Shown here piece by piece: positions 1 through 9,000 of a stretch of 44,303 nucleotides of DNA. Source of the DNA: Candidatus Kapaibacterium sp. (GTDB lineage Bacteria > Bacteroidota > Ignavibacteria > Kapaibacteriales > UBA4661); contig JANWZB010000011.1 of NCBI GenBank assembly GCA_025055035.1, forward strand, positions 1-44,303, given 5' to 3'. The position numbers and the translations under genes were made by a program. The notes beneath the pieces are model-generated. The model saw nothing but the letters and a program-made list of their open reading frames with translations, ran no database searches and was not told the DNA's origin. How positions within the stretch are numbered: the stretch's first letter is position 1; the number at the start of each line of letters is the position of its first letter.

Positions 1-120
1 TGTATTTTTCTACAAACAAAATCTGCCCTGTGATTGGGAACATATACTCTACTACTTGTACTTGTAGTGTTAAGCACTGTATCCTTGCCTTGTTTTCAAG
101 CACTATTCCATATTCTATGA

Positions 121-363
121 ATGGGTATGAATACTATCATTCTCTTCGCACGCTTTGCTGTAATTGGCGCACTTGGTGGTGCTCTTTTTGGCGTGGTATT
201 TGGTCTTATCGCTTCAATTTTCAGGAACGGTCCGCCTCCGCTCGTGGCTATTCAGCAGTCATGGTGGTGGTTTGCCATTAGTGGTATGTGCATGGGTTTG
301 GCGTGGGCAGGTGGACAATATGCCGACACACACAATCCCCACAACACCATAAGACAACCATAA
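121..363 (+). CDS. small two-helix membrane protein, unknown function
   Basis: An 80-residue protein I do not recognise. Two hydrophobic stretches are visible, at about residues 4-33 (rich in Ala, Gly, Val and Phe) and 46-64 (starting at a WWW cluster), which suggests a two-helix inner-membrane protein. The C-terminal tail is polar and contains two histidines. It ends 243 bases before a FtsX-like permease on the same strand, so the two may belong to one transcript that begins left of the window. The start at 121 is one of two nearby ATGs (the other is the third codon); no good ribosome binding site decides between them. An overlapping frame at 30-281 has a far less protein-like composition. 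Whether this is a real gene rests on its hydrophobic pattern only. Confidence 0.55.
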   Translation: MGMNTIILFARFAVIGALGGALFGVVFGLIASIFRNGPPPLVAIQQSWWWFAISGMCMGLAWAGGQYADTHNPHNTIRQP

Positions 364-521
364 TAAAGCACTGAAGGCTCTACTTCAGCAACAAGAGTGT
401 TATAAGTTTGTTACAACTAGTAATGAGCATAGCTAGCAGCAACAGGCTATATACTTTTGCACGACTTGCACATGCACATGCTTGCACCACAGAGTGCTTA
501 GCAGGGAATATTTTTTGTAGA

Positions 522-551
522 ACAGATTGAAAGCGTTATGTTGCAATCTGT
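522..551. repeat. 8-bp inverted repeat upstream of the permease gene
   Basis: ACAGATTG (522-529) and CAATCTGT (544-551) form a perfect 8-bp inverted repeat with a 14-base loop, 55 bases before the permease start. No T-run follows on either strand, so it is not a standard terminator. It could be an operator or a leader hairpin; nothing shows which. Confidence 0.3.
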
Positions 552-606
552 CTAGGGTCGTGTGTACACATGTTGAACAAGCGTATCAATAGCGATACCA
601 CGTACT

Positions 607-1989
607 ATGCGCATCTCTACTCTCTTAGTACGCTTTCTCCAACAACGGGCTTTTGCAAATACTCTGACGGGTACAGCTATTGCTATGGGTGTTGCACTTA
701 CAGCAAGCATTCTCACCTTGCGAATTGAAACAGAACACGCTTTTTCGCAAAAAGACACAGGATACGAAATTATTATTGGGGCGAAAGGCAGCCCACTCCA
801 GCTTGTGCTCAATACTATATATCACATCGGCGCCCCAGTAGGGAACTTTCCCCTTACTGACTGCGAGCGCCTACAAGCCGACAAACGTGTCAAATTCAGC
901 CTTCCTATGGTCTTTGGCGATAACGTTGCTGGATACAAAGTCATAGGCACAACACCAGAGCTCTTTACTGCCTTCGAGTACCGCAAAGGAGCACGTGTCT
1001 CTATAGCAAAAGGGAGACCGTTTGGTAAACACTTCGAGGCAGTGCTAGGTGCAGAAGTCGCAGCAAATCTTCGGCTTAGCGTTGGTGATTCTGTTGTCAT
1101 GCGTCATGGCATAGACATACACGAGCAAGGCACTCACGAACATGGGACAATACCAATTGTTGGTGTCCTTGCTCCTACAGCAACAGCTCTTGACCGAGCA
1201 GTGTACATGACTATGTGGACTATATGGGATGTTCACTATCATGAATACCAAGAAGCTCAGGAGGCTGCACAGCAAGCACTTGAACAGAGCAACGGTGACG
1301 CGCGTACCGAGCCGGCAGCAGACTCAACAATACAATCCCATGAACATCATGGGGAGCATCATCGCACGAGTGCGAAAAACCATACTCATGCAGAAACAGC
1401 AGAAGCGCGAGCAGAACACCATCATGCTCTTCCTCCCGAATTTACAACAGTTACAGCGCTAGTTGTTAGGCTCAAGAGTCCAGTCTTCTACGACAGCTTT
1501 GTACGAAATGTCAATGAGAATACAGCAGTACAAGCCGCAGTACCTATGCGTGAAATTGCTGGACTTTTTCAAGTAGTAGGTAATATCAGTGGAATCTTGC
1601 TTAGCGTGTCATATATCAGTATCATTCTCGGAGCAATATCCATTATTGTTGCACTCTACACATCGCTCAACGAGCGTCGCCGCGAGATTGCTATTCTTCG
1701 CTCGCTCGGTGCTCACCGCTATTCTATTGTTGCACTGATTGTAGGAGAAGCTTCTGCTATTAGTGTGCTTGGTAGTATTGTTGGAATCCTAGTTGCGCGT
1801 TTTGGCTTGATACTCGCACAACCCTTCGTACAAAATCAAATAGGAGTACAGCTTACATTTTCTCTCTGGTACAATATTGATACGGGTGTAGTGTTTGGTG
1901 TTGTGGGGTTAACGATTCTTGTTTCTCTGCTTCCAGCATGGATAGCGTATCGCACTGATGTTGCAAAAAATCTTGCCCCTATTGCATAG
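607..1989 (+). CDS. FtsX/MacB-like ABC transporter permease with histidine-rich loop, probably metal-related
   Basis: A 460-residue inner-membrane permease of the FtsX/LolC type. One N-terminal helix (about 18-40) is followed by a periplasmic domain of about 280 residues and three C-terminal helices (about 326-355, 374-405, 422-449). The segment RRREIAILRSLGA (357-369) is the usual FtsX coupling region that contacts the ATPase. The periplasmic domain contains a histidine-rich stretch at about 244-273 (HEHHGEHH, then HHH), with further histidines at 168-179 and 209-212. Its N-terminal part (GYEIIIGAKGSPLQL, 52-66) resembles permeases found beside zinc-starvation genes in proteobacteria, for example the PA4063-PA4066 group as I remember it. 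A role in metal handling is therefore inferred. The partner ATPase is not in the window and may lie to the left. Confidence 0.85.
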   Translation: MRISTLLVRFLQQRAFANTLTGTAIAMGVALTASILTLRIETEHAFSQKDTGYEIIIGAKGSPLQLVLNTIYHIGAPVGNFPLTDCERLQADKRVKFSLPMVFGDNVAGYKVIGTTPELFTAFEYRKGARVSIAKGRPFGKHFEAVLGAEVAANLRLSVGDSVVMRHGIDIHEQGTHEHGTIPIVGVLAPTATALDRAVYMTMWTIWDVHYHEYQEAQEAAQQALEQSNGDARTEPAADSTIQSHEHHGEHHRTSAKNHTHAETAEARAEHHHALPPEFTTVTALVVRLKSPVFYDSFVRNVNENTAVQAAVPMREIAGLFQVVGNISGILLSVSYISIILGAISIIVALYTSLNERRREIAILRSLGAHRYSIVALIVGEASAISVLGSIVGILVARFGLILAQPFVQNQIGVQLTFSLWYNIDTGVVFGVVGLTILVSLLPAWIAYRTDVAKNLAPIA

Positions 1990-2107
1990 GCATGCCCTAG
2001 CAATCATGTACTCTGTGTGCATATGCTATTTGCAAATTCAAGAAAAAAGGTACATATTTGTCACTCCCTTGCATCTTTATGGTATGGCTTTACTCTCCTC
2101 CTAGCAT

Positions 2108-2192
2108 GCCCGGGTGGCGGAATGGCAGACGCACAGGACTTAAAATCCTGGGTCTTGTATAAGACGTGCGGGTTCAAGTCCCGCTCCGGGCA
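2108..2192 (+). tRNA. tRNA-Leu (anticodon UAA)
   Basis: An 85-base class II tRNA with a long variable arm. The acceptor stem GCCCGGG (2108-2114) pairs with TCCGGGC (2185-2191), with one G-U pair. The anticodon stem CAGGA/TCCTG encloses the loop CTTAAAA, giving anticodon TAA at 2141-2143. The T-arm contains GGTTCAAGTCC. The discriminator base is A, as expected for leucine. CCA is not encoded (CAAG follows), so it must be added by the CCA enzyme. The gene stands alone and lies only 17 bases from the end of the convergent penicillin-binding protein gene. Confidence 0.95.
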
Positions 2193-2209
2193 CAAGTTTT
2201 CAGGCTATT

Positions 2210-4432
2210 CTATTCTCGCACACAGTCAAGAATACATAGTGGCTCTTTGCCACCGCGAAACTCCTGCCGCACAACTACTCCCCCGTGCCCAATAACTTTG
2301 GTCTTGATGCCTGCTGCATGCAATAGCGTTAATGCTCTACGGACACTCATACCACGAACATTGGGAATCGTAGCAGCACTGACCTTTTCGCTCAGAAAAT
2401 CCGGTTGCAAGACATCCACAGCAATTACTGTTCCTACCTTTACTAGAGTACCGGCGTTCACTCTCTGTCCGCTGATAACGATTTCGCCAGTTTTTGCATA
2501 TGCATTTGGCATAGCAATTTTGAGTCCTACGTGCTGAGCGACATCCAGCGCATCATTCCACAGCAATCCCCGAAAGTCTGGAACTTCCACCAATGTGCCT
2601 TGGCGTTGTGCTATGCCCGAAGGTGTCTTGCTAGGAAGCACTTTGCCCTTGCTTGTGTCGGCCGCTTGTTCTGAGGCTAGCATTCCACGACTGCCCGTAG
2701 AAACAAGTCCAGAAGAGACAAACTTCTGGGCTATGCGCTGAAATACAGGTGCTGCAACGTCAGCGCCATAGTATCCTTTGCGCGGCTTGTCTATGCGAAC
2801 AACAATTACAACTTCAGGCTTGTCAGCTGGGAAATATCCTGCAAACGAAGCATTGTAATCGCGCTTTGAGTATTTCCCCCCAATAATTTGTTGCGATGTA
2901 CCTGTTTTTCCCGCAATTGCTAGTCCGGGAACGCGTGCCGACATCCCGGTACCACGCTCAACAACACCACACAGAATATGCGTGAGCGTCGTTGCAGTAG
3001 CTTCAGAAATAACACGCCGAACGCGCTGCGGCTCAAATACCTGTACATCCTTTCTTTCGGCATCTATGATACGCTGCACAAGGTATGGCTTCATCATGAC
3101 GCCGCCATTCGCTATTGTTGCATATGCATTGGCAAGTTGAAGAACGGTAACCGAAAGCTCATAGCCATGCGCCATATACATTTTTGTTGTATAGTCAAAT
3201 TCTGCAGGTTTTTTGACTGTACCACGTACTTCGCCGGGTACATCAATGCCAGTGAAAATGCCAAAACCAAAATCCCGTGTATACTTGTAAAATTTAGGTG
3301 TAGAAAGGCGCTGGGCAAGGGTGGCAATTACAACATTACTTGATTTTTCCAACGCTTGCGCAAATGTAACTCGCCCGACTGGGTGCTCATCCCGAACAAC
3401 AACCACACCGTCGCGTCCAGAAATCTTTTCTGCTCCTACAACAATATCGCCTGGAGACACCTTATGTTCCTCTAGCAACGCTGCAGCGGTGATAGCTTTA
3501 AAGGTCGAGCCGGGCTCATAGGTATCGGTAAAGCAGGAATTACGTGTCAGTTCAGGCGTTGCACCGAAAAGGTCATTAGGATTGAAGCTTGGATAGCTGG
3601 CCATCGCTAGAATAGCCCCTGTTGCAGGCTGGAGAACAATTGCCGACCCAGACACTGCCTCCGCGTACTCCACGCCTTGGCGCAGTTCACTCTCGACAAT
3701 TGTTTGCATGTCCATATCCAATGTCAGGACAAGGGAGTATCCTGCTTGTGGGGCAAGCATCGGCGCTTCAGGAACAGGGCGTTTTCTACCGCGACCGTCG
3801 CGCTGAAGAAACATGTATCCGTTCCTTCCCGATAACACTGAATCCCATCCAAGCTCAATACCACTCGCACCTTTCCCTTCAGCATTTGTAAAACCAAGTA
3901 TTTGCGCAGCCAGCGAACCATAGGCAAAACTACGGCGGGGCTCTCGAACTTTGATAAGGCCACTATCTTCGAGTGTATCGAGTGCTTTCATCAGAGCAGC
4001 AGACGGCACATCTATTGCCCGTTCGAGCCATACAAAGCGTGAGCGTGCACCACGAATCTTTGCTATGTAACGTTCGATGGGCTCACCAGTGATAACTGCT
4101 AGGGTGCGTAGAATCCCTAGTGTATCCTTAAGCATTTTTGGATCGACAGCAAGGGACAGTTTCTCCACCGTTGTAGCAACTAAGCGATACTTGCGGTCGA
4201 ACACTTTGCCACGTTCTGCAGGGAGTTCAATTTTTGATTCATACTGACGGCGTGCAATATCTTGATAGTACTCCGCCCAAATAATCTGGATAACAAACAA
4301 CTTCACCGCAATAATGCTGAACCCCGCTAAGAACGCCAGAAAGACATACTTTACCTTGCTATTCATGCGTCGGGTGATGTGCTCATCATCGTACAGTGCT
4401 GTCTTTGAATCTTGAACATGAGGCGTAGTCAT
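2210..4432 (-). CDS. ftsI: penicillin-binding protein 2 / FtsI-like transpeptidase with PASTA domains
   Basis: A class B penicillin-binding protein that cross-links peptidoglycan, probably at the division septum. Visible in order: a cytoplasmic tail, one membrane anchor (about 28-52), the dimerisation domain, and the transpeptidase domain with SxxK as STFK (309-312, catalytic Ser309), SSN (364-366) and KTGT (509-512). Two PASTA domains follow at about 614-676 and 687-740. At 740 residues it is longer than E. coli FtsI because of these domains, which are also seen in Chlorobi and Gram-positive homologues. It follows glyQS by 44 bases and is probably co-transcribed with it, outside any visible mur/fts cluster, so it might be a second class B PBP rather than the division-essential one. 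A shorter start at Met23 (4366) is possible. The gene ends 17 bases from tRNA-Leu on the opposite strand with no visible terminator. Confidence 0.93.
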   Translation of the reverse strand: MTTPHVQDSKTALYDDEHITRRMNSKVKYVFLAFLAGFSIIAVKLFVIQIIWAEYYQDIARRQYESKIELPAERGKVFDRKYRLVATTVEKLSLAVDPKMLKDTLGILRTLAVITGEPIERYIAKIRGARSRFVWLERAIDVPSAALMKALDTLEDSGLIKVREPRRSFAYGSLAAQILGFTNAEGKGASGIELGWDSVLSGRNGYMFLQRDGRGRKRPVPEAPMLAPQAGYSLVLTLDMDMQTIVESELRQGVEYAEAVSGSAIVLQPATGAILAMASYPSFNPNDLFGATPELTRNSCFTDTYEPGSTFKAITAAALLEEHKVSPGDIVVGAEKISGRDGVVVVRDEHPVGRVTFAQALEKSSNVVIATLAQRLSTPKFYKYTRDFGFGIFTGIDVPGEVRGTVKKPAEFDYTTKMYMAHGYELSVTVLQLANAYATIANGGVMMKPYLVQRIIDAERKDVQVFEPQRVRRVISEATATTLTHILCGVVERGTGMSARVPGLAIAGKTGTSQQIIGGKYSKRDYNASFAGYFPADKPEVVIVVRIDKPRKGYYGADVAAPVFQRIAQKFVSSGLVSTGSRGMLASEQAADTSKGKVLPSKTPSGIAQRQGTLVEVPDFRGLLWNDALDVAQHVGLKIAMPNAYAKTGEIVISGQRVNAGTLVKVGTVIAVDVLQPDFLSEKVSAATIPNVRGMSVRRALTLLHAAGIKTKVIGHGGVVVRQEFRGGKEPLCILDCVRE

Positions 4433-4476
4433 GGTTCTTGCACAAGGTCTATTATATCGCTGCTCGAGAATGATGC

Positions 4477-5901
4477 TTACAAAATGCGTTGCAGTATGTA
4501 CTCTTTTACCTTGTCAGCAGCAAGACGAATTTGTTGCATAGAATCACGTTCACGCACCGTTACTGTGCCATCGCTCAGGGATTCTCCATCGATAGTGATA
4601 CAGAATGGTGTTCCGATTTCATCCTGACGGCGATAGCGGCGACCAATAGCGGCAGATTCATCATACTGTACATTGAAGGACTTTTGTAAGTCTCGGTATA
4701 ACTTTTCTGCAAATTCTGGCATTCCGTCCTTTTTGACTAAAGGCAGCACAGCAGCCTTAATAGGAGCAAGTTTTGGGTGGAATTTCAATACTGTGCGCTC
4801 GGCATCGTCGCCTTCGGCATCAGGAACATGCTCCACGGTGTAGGCGTGACACAAAAATGCCATAAATGAACGAGAAGCGCCTATCGACGTCTCAATCACA
4901 TAGGGCACGAAACGCTCTTTTGTTCCTGTATCCACAAATTCCAACTTTTTCCCTGAATACTCCTCATGGCGCGAGAGGTCGAAATCTGTGCGCGAATGTA
5001 TGCCTTCGATTTCTCCCCACCCGAAAGGAAATTTGAATTCTATATCCACAGCCGCAGCAGCATAGTGCGCAAGCTTATCATGAGGCTTGAAGCGCAAAAC
5101 ATCGGTCGTCATACCAAGCTCCAGAAACCACTGAAAGCGCTGCTCACGCCAATACTCAAATTGCTCCACATGCATGCCCGGCTTAATAAAGTATTGCATT
5201 TCCATTTGCTCAAACTCTCTTGTGCGAAAGAGAAAATACTTGGTATTGATTTCATTGCGAAATGCCTTGCCAATCTGAGCAATACCAAACGGTATCTTCT
5301 GGCGCGATGAATCAAGGACATTACGGAAGTTTACAAAGATACCTTGCGCTGTTTCAGGGCGCAAATACACTACGCTATTGGCATCCTCTACCGAGCCGAT
5401 AAAGGTTTTAAACATAAGATTGAAGTACCGCACTGGTGTCCAATCCCTCGAGCCACTTGCTGGGTCAGCAATTTCTTCATCTATGATAATTTGGTAGAAG
5501 TCCTCAGGCTCGCGAGCTGCAGAAAGCCGCGCAGCAAGATTACGCGCACGCTCGTGCTTGCCATTTTTCTCAAGTTTTGCAATATGCTCTTCTATCAAGT
5601 TATCGGCACGATAGCGTGCTTTGCTGACCTTATTGTCAATCATTGGATCTGTAAAGTTCGCCACATGCCCGCTTGCTTCCCACACACGCGGATGCATAAG
5701 AATTGCAGCATCTATGCCTTCAATATCATCGCGATAGGTCATCGATTTCCACCATGCATCTTTAAGATTGCGAAGAAGTTCTACACCAAGCGGACCGTAA
5801 TCCCAACAACCATTGAGTCCACCATAAATTTCCGACGACTGAAACACAAAACCACGGCGCTTTGCAAGCGATACTATCGTTTCTAGTGTTACCTGTTGCA
5901 T
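4477..5901 (-). CDS. glyQS: glycine--tRNA ligase, homodimeric type
   Basis: A class II aminoacyl-tRNA synthetase that charges tRNA-Gly in the cytoplasm. The N-terminus has the typical GlyRS segment SSEIYGGLNGCWDYGPLG (about residues 22-39). The middle carries motif 2 (AFRNEIN, then the REFEQMEM segment), and the C-terminal part has a motif-3-like GASRSFMAFL preceded by VIETSIG. The C-terminal anticodon-binding domain includes RRYRRQDEIGTPFCITID. The length of 474 residues fits the single-chain alpha2 form rather than the alpha2beta2 GlyQ/GlyS form. There is no Shine-Dalgarno sequence before ATG 5901. It is the first gene of a probable two-gene unit with the downstream penicillin-binding protein. 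Confidence 0.96.
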   Translation of the reverse strand: MQQVTLETIVSLAKRRGFVFQSSEIYGGLNGCWDYGPLGVELLRNLKDAWWKSMTYRDDIEGIDAAILMHPRVWEASGHVANFTDPMIDNKVSKARYRADNLIEEHIAKLEKNGKHERARNLAARLSAAREPEDFYQIIIDEEIADPASGSRDWTPVRYFNLMFKTFIGSVEDANSVVYLRPETAQGIFVNFRNVLDSSRQKIPFGIAQIGKAFRNEINTKYFLFRTREFEQMEMQYFIKPGMHVEQFEYWREQRFQWFLELGMTTDVLRFKPHDKLAHYAAAAVDIEFKFPFGWGEIEGIHSRTDFDLSRHEEYSGKKLEFVDTGTKERFVPYVIETSIGASRSFMAFLCHAYTVEHVPDAEGDDAERTVLKFHPKLAPIKAAVLPLVKKDGMPEFAEKLYRDLQKSFNVQYDESAAIGRRYRRQDEIGTPFCITIDGESLSDGTVTVRERDSMQQIRLAADKVKEYILQRIL

Positions 5902-5954
5902 ACGTTTTTGCGAAATGTGTGATACTCACGTTAGTCTTCGACTATGAACATACA

Positions 5955-5990
5955 AACGGCAGCCCCGCAAAGATACGCGGAACTGCCGTT
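5955..5990 (-). terminator. hairpin, probable terminator of the giant T9SS gene
   Basis: AACGGCAG (5955-5962) pairs with CTGCCGTT (5983-5990), and an inner CCGC/GCGG (5965-5968/5977-5980) extends the stem. Read on the minus strand, the hairpin follows the stop codon of the giant gene at 6060 and is followed by TTTGTATGTT, a poor U-tract. It lies between that gene and glyQS, which are both on the minus strand. Confidence 0.55.
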
Positions 5991-6059
5991 GTATCAAACA
6001 GTTTTATAGATTCGGTAGATTCTCGCCCTGCAAGAACCATACCGAAAGCAAGAATAAGC

Positions 6060-9000
6060 CTAGTACTTCATGATTTTTTGGACGAACCGACGCGCTCCAT
6101 CGCTTACCTCTAAAATATAGCTACCCGATGGCAATCCTGCAAGATTAATTTGCCGGCTGTACGCACCAGAAACTTGCTGATCACTCAAGATAAGCACACG
6201 CTGACCAAGAATATTGCTTACGCTGACAACAACATTCGATGGACGCTCGAAGCCACCTTGAACTGTGATTATGTCATGCACTGGACTTGGGTATACGCTA
6301 AATCCAGGAAGCGTACTCTCAAGAACAGCCACAGGCGCCGACACAAGCAAAATTGCTGCAGCAGTTGCTTGTCCATCACTGTTTAAGACTACCACGGTAT
6401 TCTCAGCAGGAATAAAGTTCACTACTGGTGGCCTATTCGATGGCACGATTGCAACAATCGTTGTTGCTGTCTGCGACACAATTTGCAGCGGGCGTCCATT
6501 GAGCAGGACTGTAGCGTTGGTTGTAAAGTTCGTTCCGCTTACAGTCAGAGTGAAGGCGCGCCCTTCAGTTGTCGCGCGAGTCGTCATAGGTGTAATACTA
6601 CTGATGACAGGTGCTGGGAGAGGCTGCCCGACATTAATACGCGCTGTAACAAACTGCAAGTCAGGGTTCTGTATGACAATATCGAGCGGCTCAGGTGTAT
6701 TGAGGTTTGAAGGAACTTCAACAACGTAGCGGTTCGTATCGCGGCTTATCGGTGTTACGATATTACCACGAACGCTTACAAGGGCATTGAGACTAAAGTT
6801 ACTTCCTGTCAGAACAACGGTGAAGGCTCTACCAGTTGCTGTCGTTGTGCTTGGTGTAAAGCTTCTCAACACAGGTGTCGGACCTAGTGGAGCGCGCTCA
6901 AGAATTGAGAAGACATAACCAATAGACTGACCGTCGGAATTTGTGATGATAATCGATGGGAAGCCAACTCTTGTCAGCAAACTTGCTGGTACAGTCACCG
7001 TCAAGCGAGTCGAGCTAACAACATTAACAGGCAGTTGCGTATTGCCGAAGAACAGGGTTAGGAAGTTGCCTGGAAAGAATCCTGAGCCATCAATTGTTAT
7101 TGTTACACCATCCGTTCCTGCAAACACTGCTCTCGGCGCAACATTTTCAATAAACGGTCGCGGTGCTTGACCAATCGTATATGTAATACTTGCAGTCTGG
7201 CCATCTGTATTACGAACGGTAAATGTTATCGTGTTTGCAGTGTTGTTGAGTGTTGCAGGCACTTCTAATGCAACAGACGTCGCCGTCGTAGCACGCATAA
7301 CGCGTGCAGCAGCACCATTGACTGTAAAGACCGACTGTGCCAAGAAGTTCGTACCGGTAAGTGTTACCGTAAAAGGTCGCCCTGAGGCTGTTGTCGTTGC
7401 AGGACTTACAGCTGTCAGCGTAGGACTGGAAATAGGTGTAATTGTCAAGTTCGCCGTTGTAAATCCGGGCATTGTAGCATTTGTCAAAGTAATTTGAACT
7501 GTACCAGCAATACCCCGCACGATACCGGGGAAATTTACTGTTAGCAGCGATCCGGAAATATCTGTGATCGTTCCAGGAACTTCAGCATTACTATTAAGAT
7601 TACGTGCAGTAACACTACGAATGTTGCCAAGATTGACGCCGAAAAACTGTATTGTAAATGGATCGTTGCTTACTGGCAAACTTGTAGGATTGATGCTAGT
7701 AACAACCGGTTGAATAATCATTGGCGGTGGGATTACAACACGCGAGTATGCTACCAGCGGCGTATTATCAAATGTTGCGGTGAAAGCACCATTCGGAGCC
7801 GTCACAAGACCACTACCAACGCTAATCGAAGCACCTGTTGCTGTCAACACATAGTTGTTATTAACAAACACACCCAGCCCGACAGCGTTTATATTGAAGT
7901 TCGGACCTTGTTGATTCGCCGCTGCCCATTGTGGAGCAACACGTATACTACGAGCACCTGTACCTGCTTGTGTAATCAGCCATTCAACATTCACAAAATT
8001 CGGGAATGTTGCTGGGCTATTTGTGATACCTGAGCGCACGCGTACAGTGAAAACATCCGACGCACCAGCATTAACAAGTGCTAGTGGTGTGTATGAATCT
8101 GCTGACCTGCCAATCGGATAGAAGAAGGACGTTGCTGATGGATTGTTCAGCGTAAGACCACCTGTGCTATTCGTAATTACGTATGCCGTAGCACTAGTAT
8201 TGCGTATAGGATTCACGACCGAAAGGTTTGCTGTTCCAAGTGTCAGTTTATTTCCTCCGCCTCCGATATCGAGAATACCTGTAGGTCCGAGTGTCAGCGA
8301 ACCATTCAAGTTCATCGAGGAGGACATATTCAAGACACCATTATAGTTCGCAAAGTTCGCACTTGGAATCGATGAGCCATTAGCATTGATACCAAGCGTA
8401 ACAGTCGAGGAAGCAGCGGCAGCAGTAAAGATACCTGTTCCAGAAATTGTGTTAGCACCAGACATAGCCAAAAGAAGCGCTGTGTTTGCCGGTATTGTCA
8501 AGTTACCGCCAATACTCAGCGATGATGGTGCTCCAAAGACCATCGTTCCACTAAGTGTCATCGCCCCTTGTGTTTGCAAGCAGCCATTAAACGGATTCGC
8601 AAAGCGTGATGCGGGGATCTGACCACCATTAAATCCAGCAGCTAGAACAATGCACGCTGTGTTATTGGCACCGTTTAATAAGCCTGTGCCTTGTACAGAA
8701 TTGACCCCGCCAGCAAGCGTTAGTGATGACCCAGCATTAACATTGAGGTTACCATTGAGCAGCAAGATGCTGCTTGGACCCATTGTGGGGCTGCCACTCA
8801 GACTTAGACCACCTGAAGGAATAATGACTTGCCCAACAAATGGACTAGCAAGTATTGCTCCCGGCAGTGTACCACCATTGAACCCATTGCCAAAACTAAT
8901 AACGGAGGTGTTATTTTGTCCTTGGATTGTTCCTGTACCCGGACCCGTCGCAGGCGAATTTGTCGTGTTGAGTGACAGTGTTACTCCAGCATTCACCAGA

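Noticed and set aside
30-281. Alternative frame overlapping the small membrane protein
   Set aside because: Composition is Cys/Trp/Arg/Tyr-rich and irregular; the 121-363 frame has coherent hydrophobic helices.
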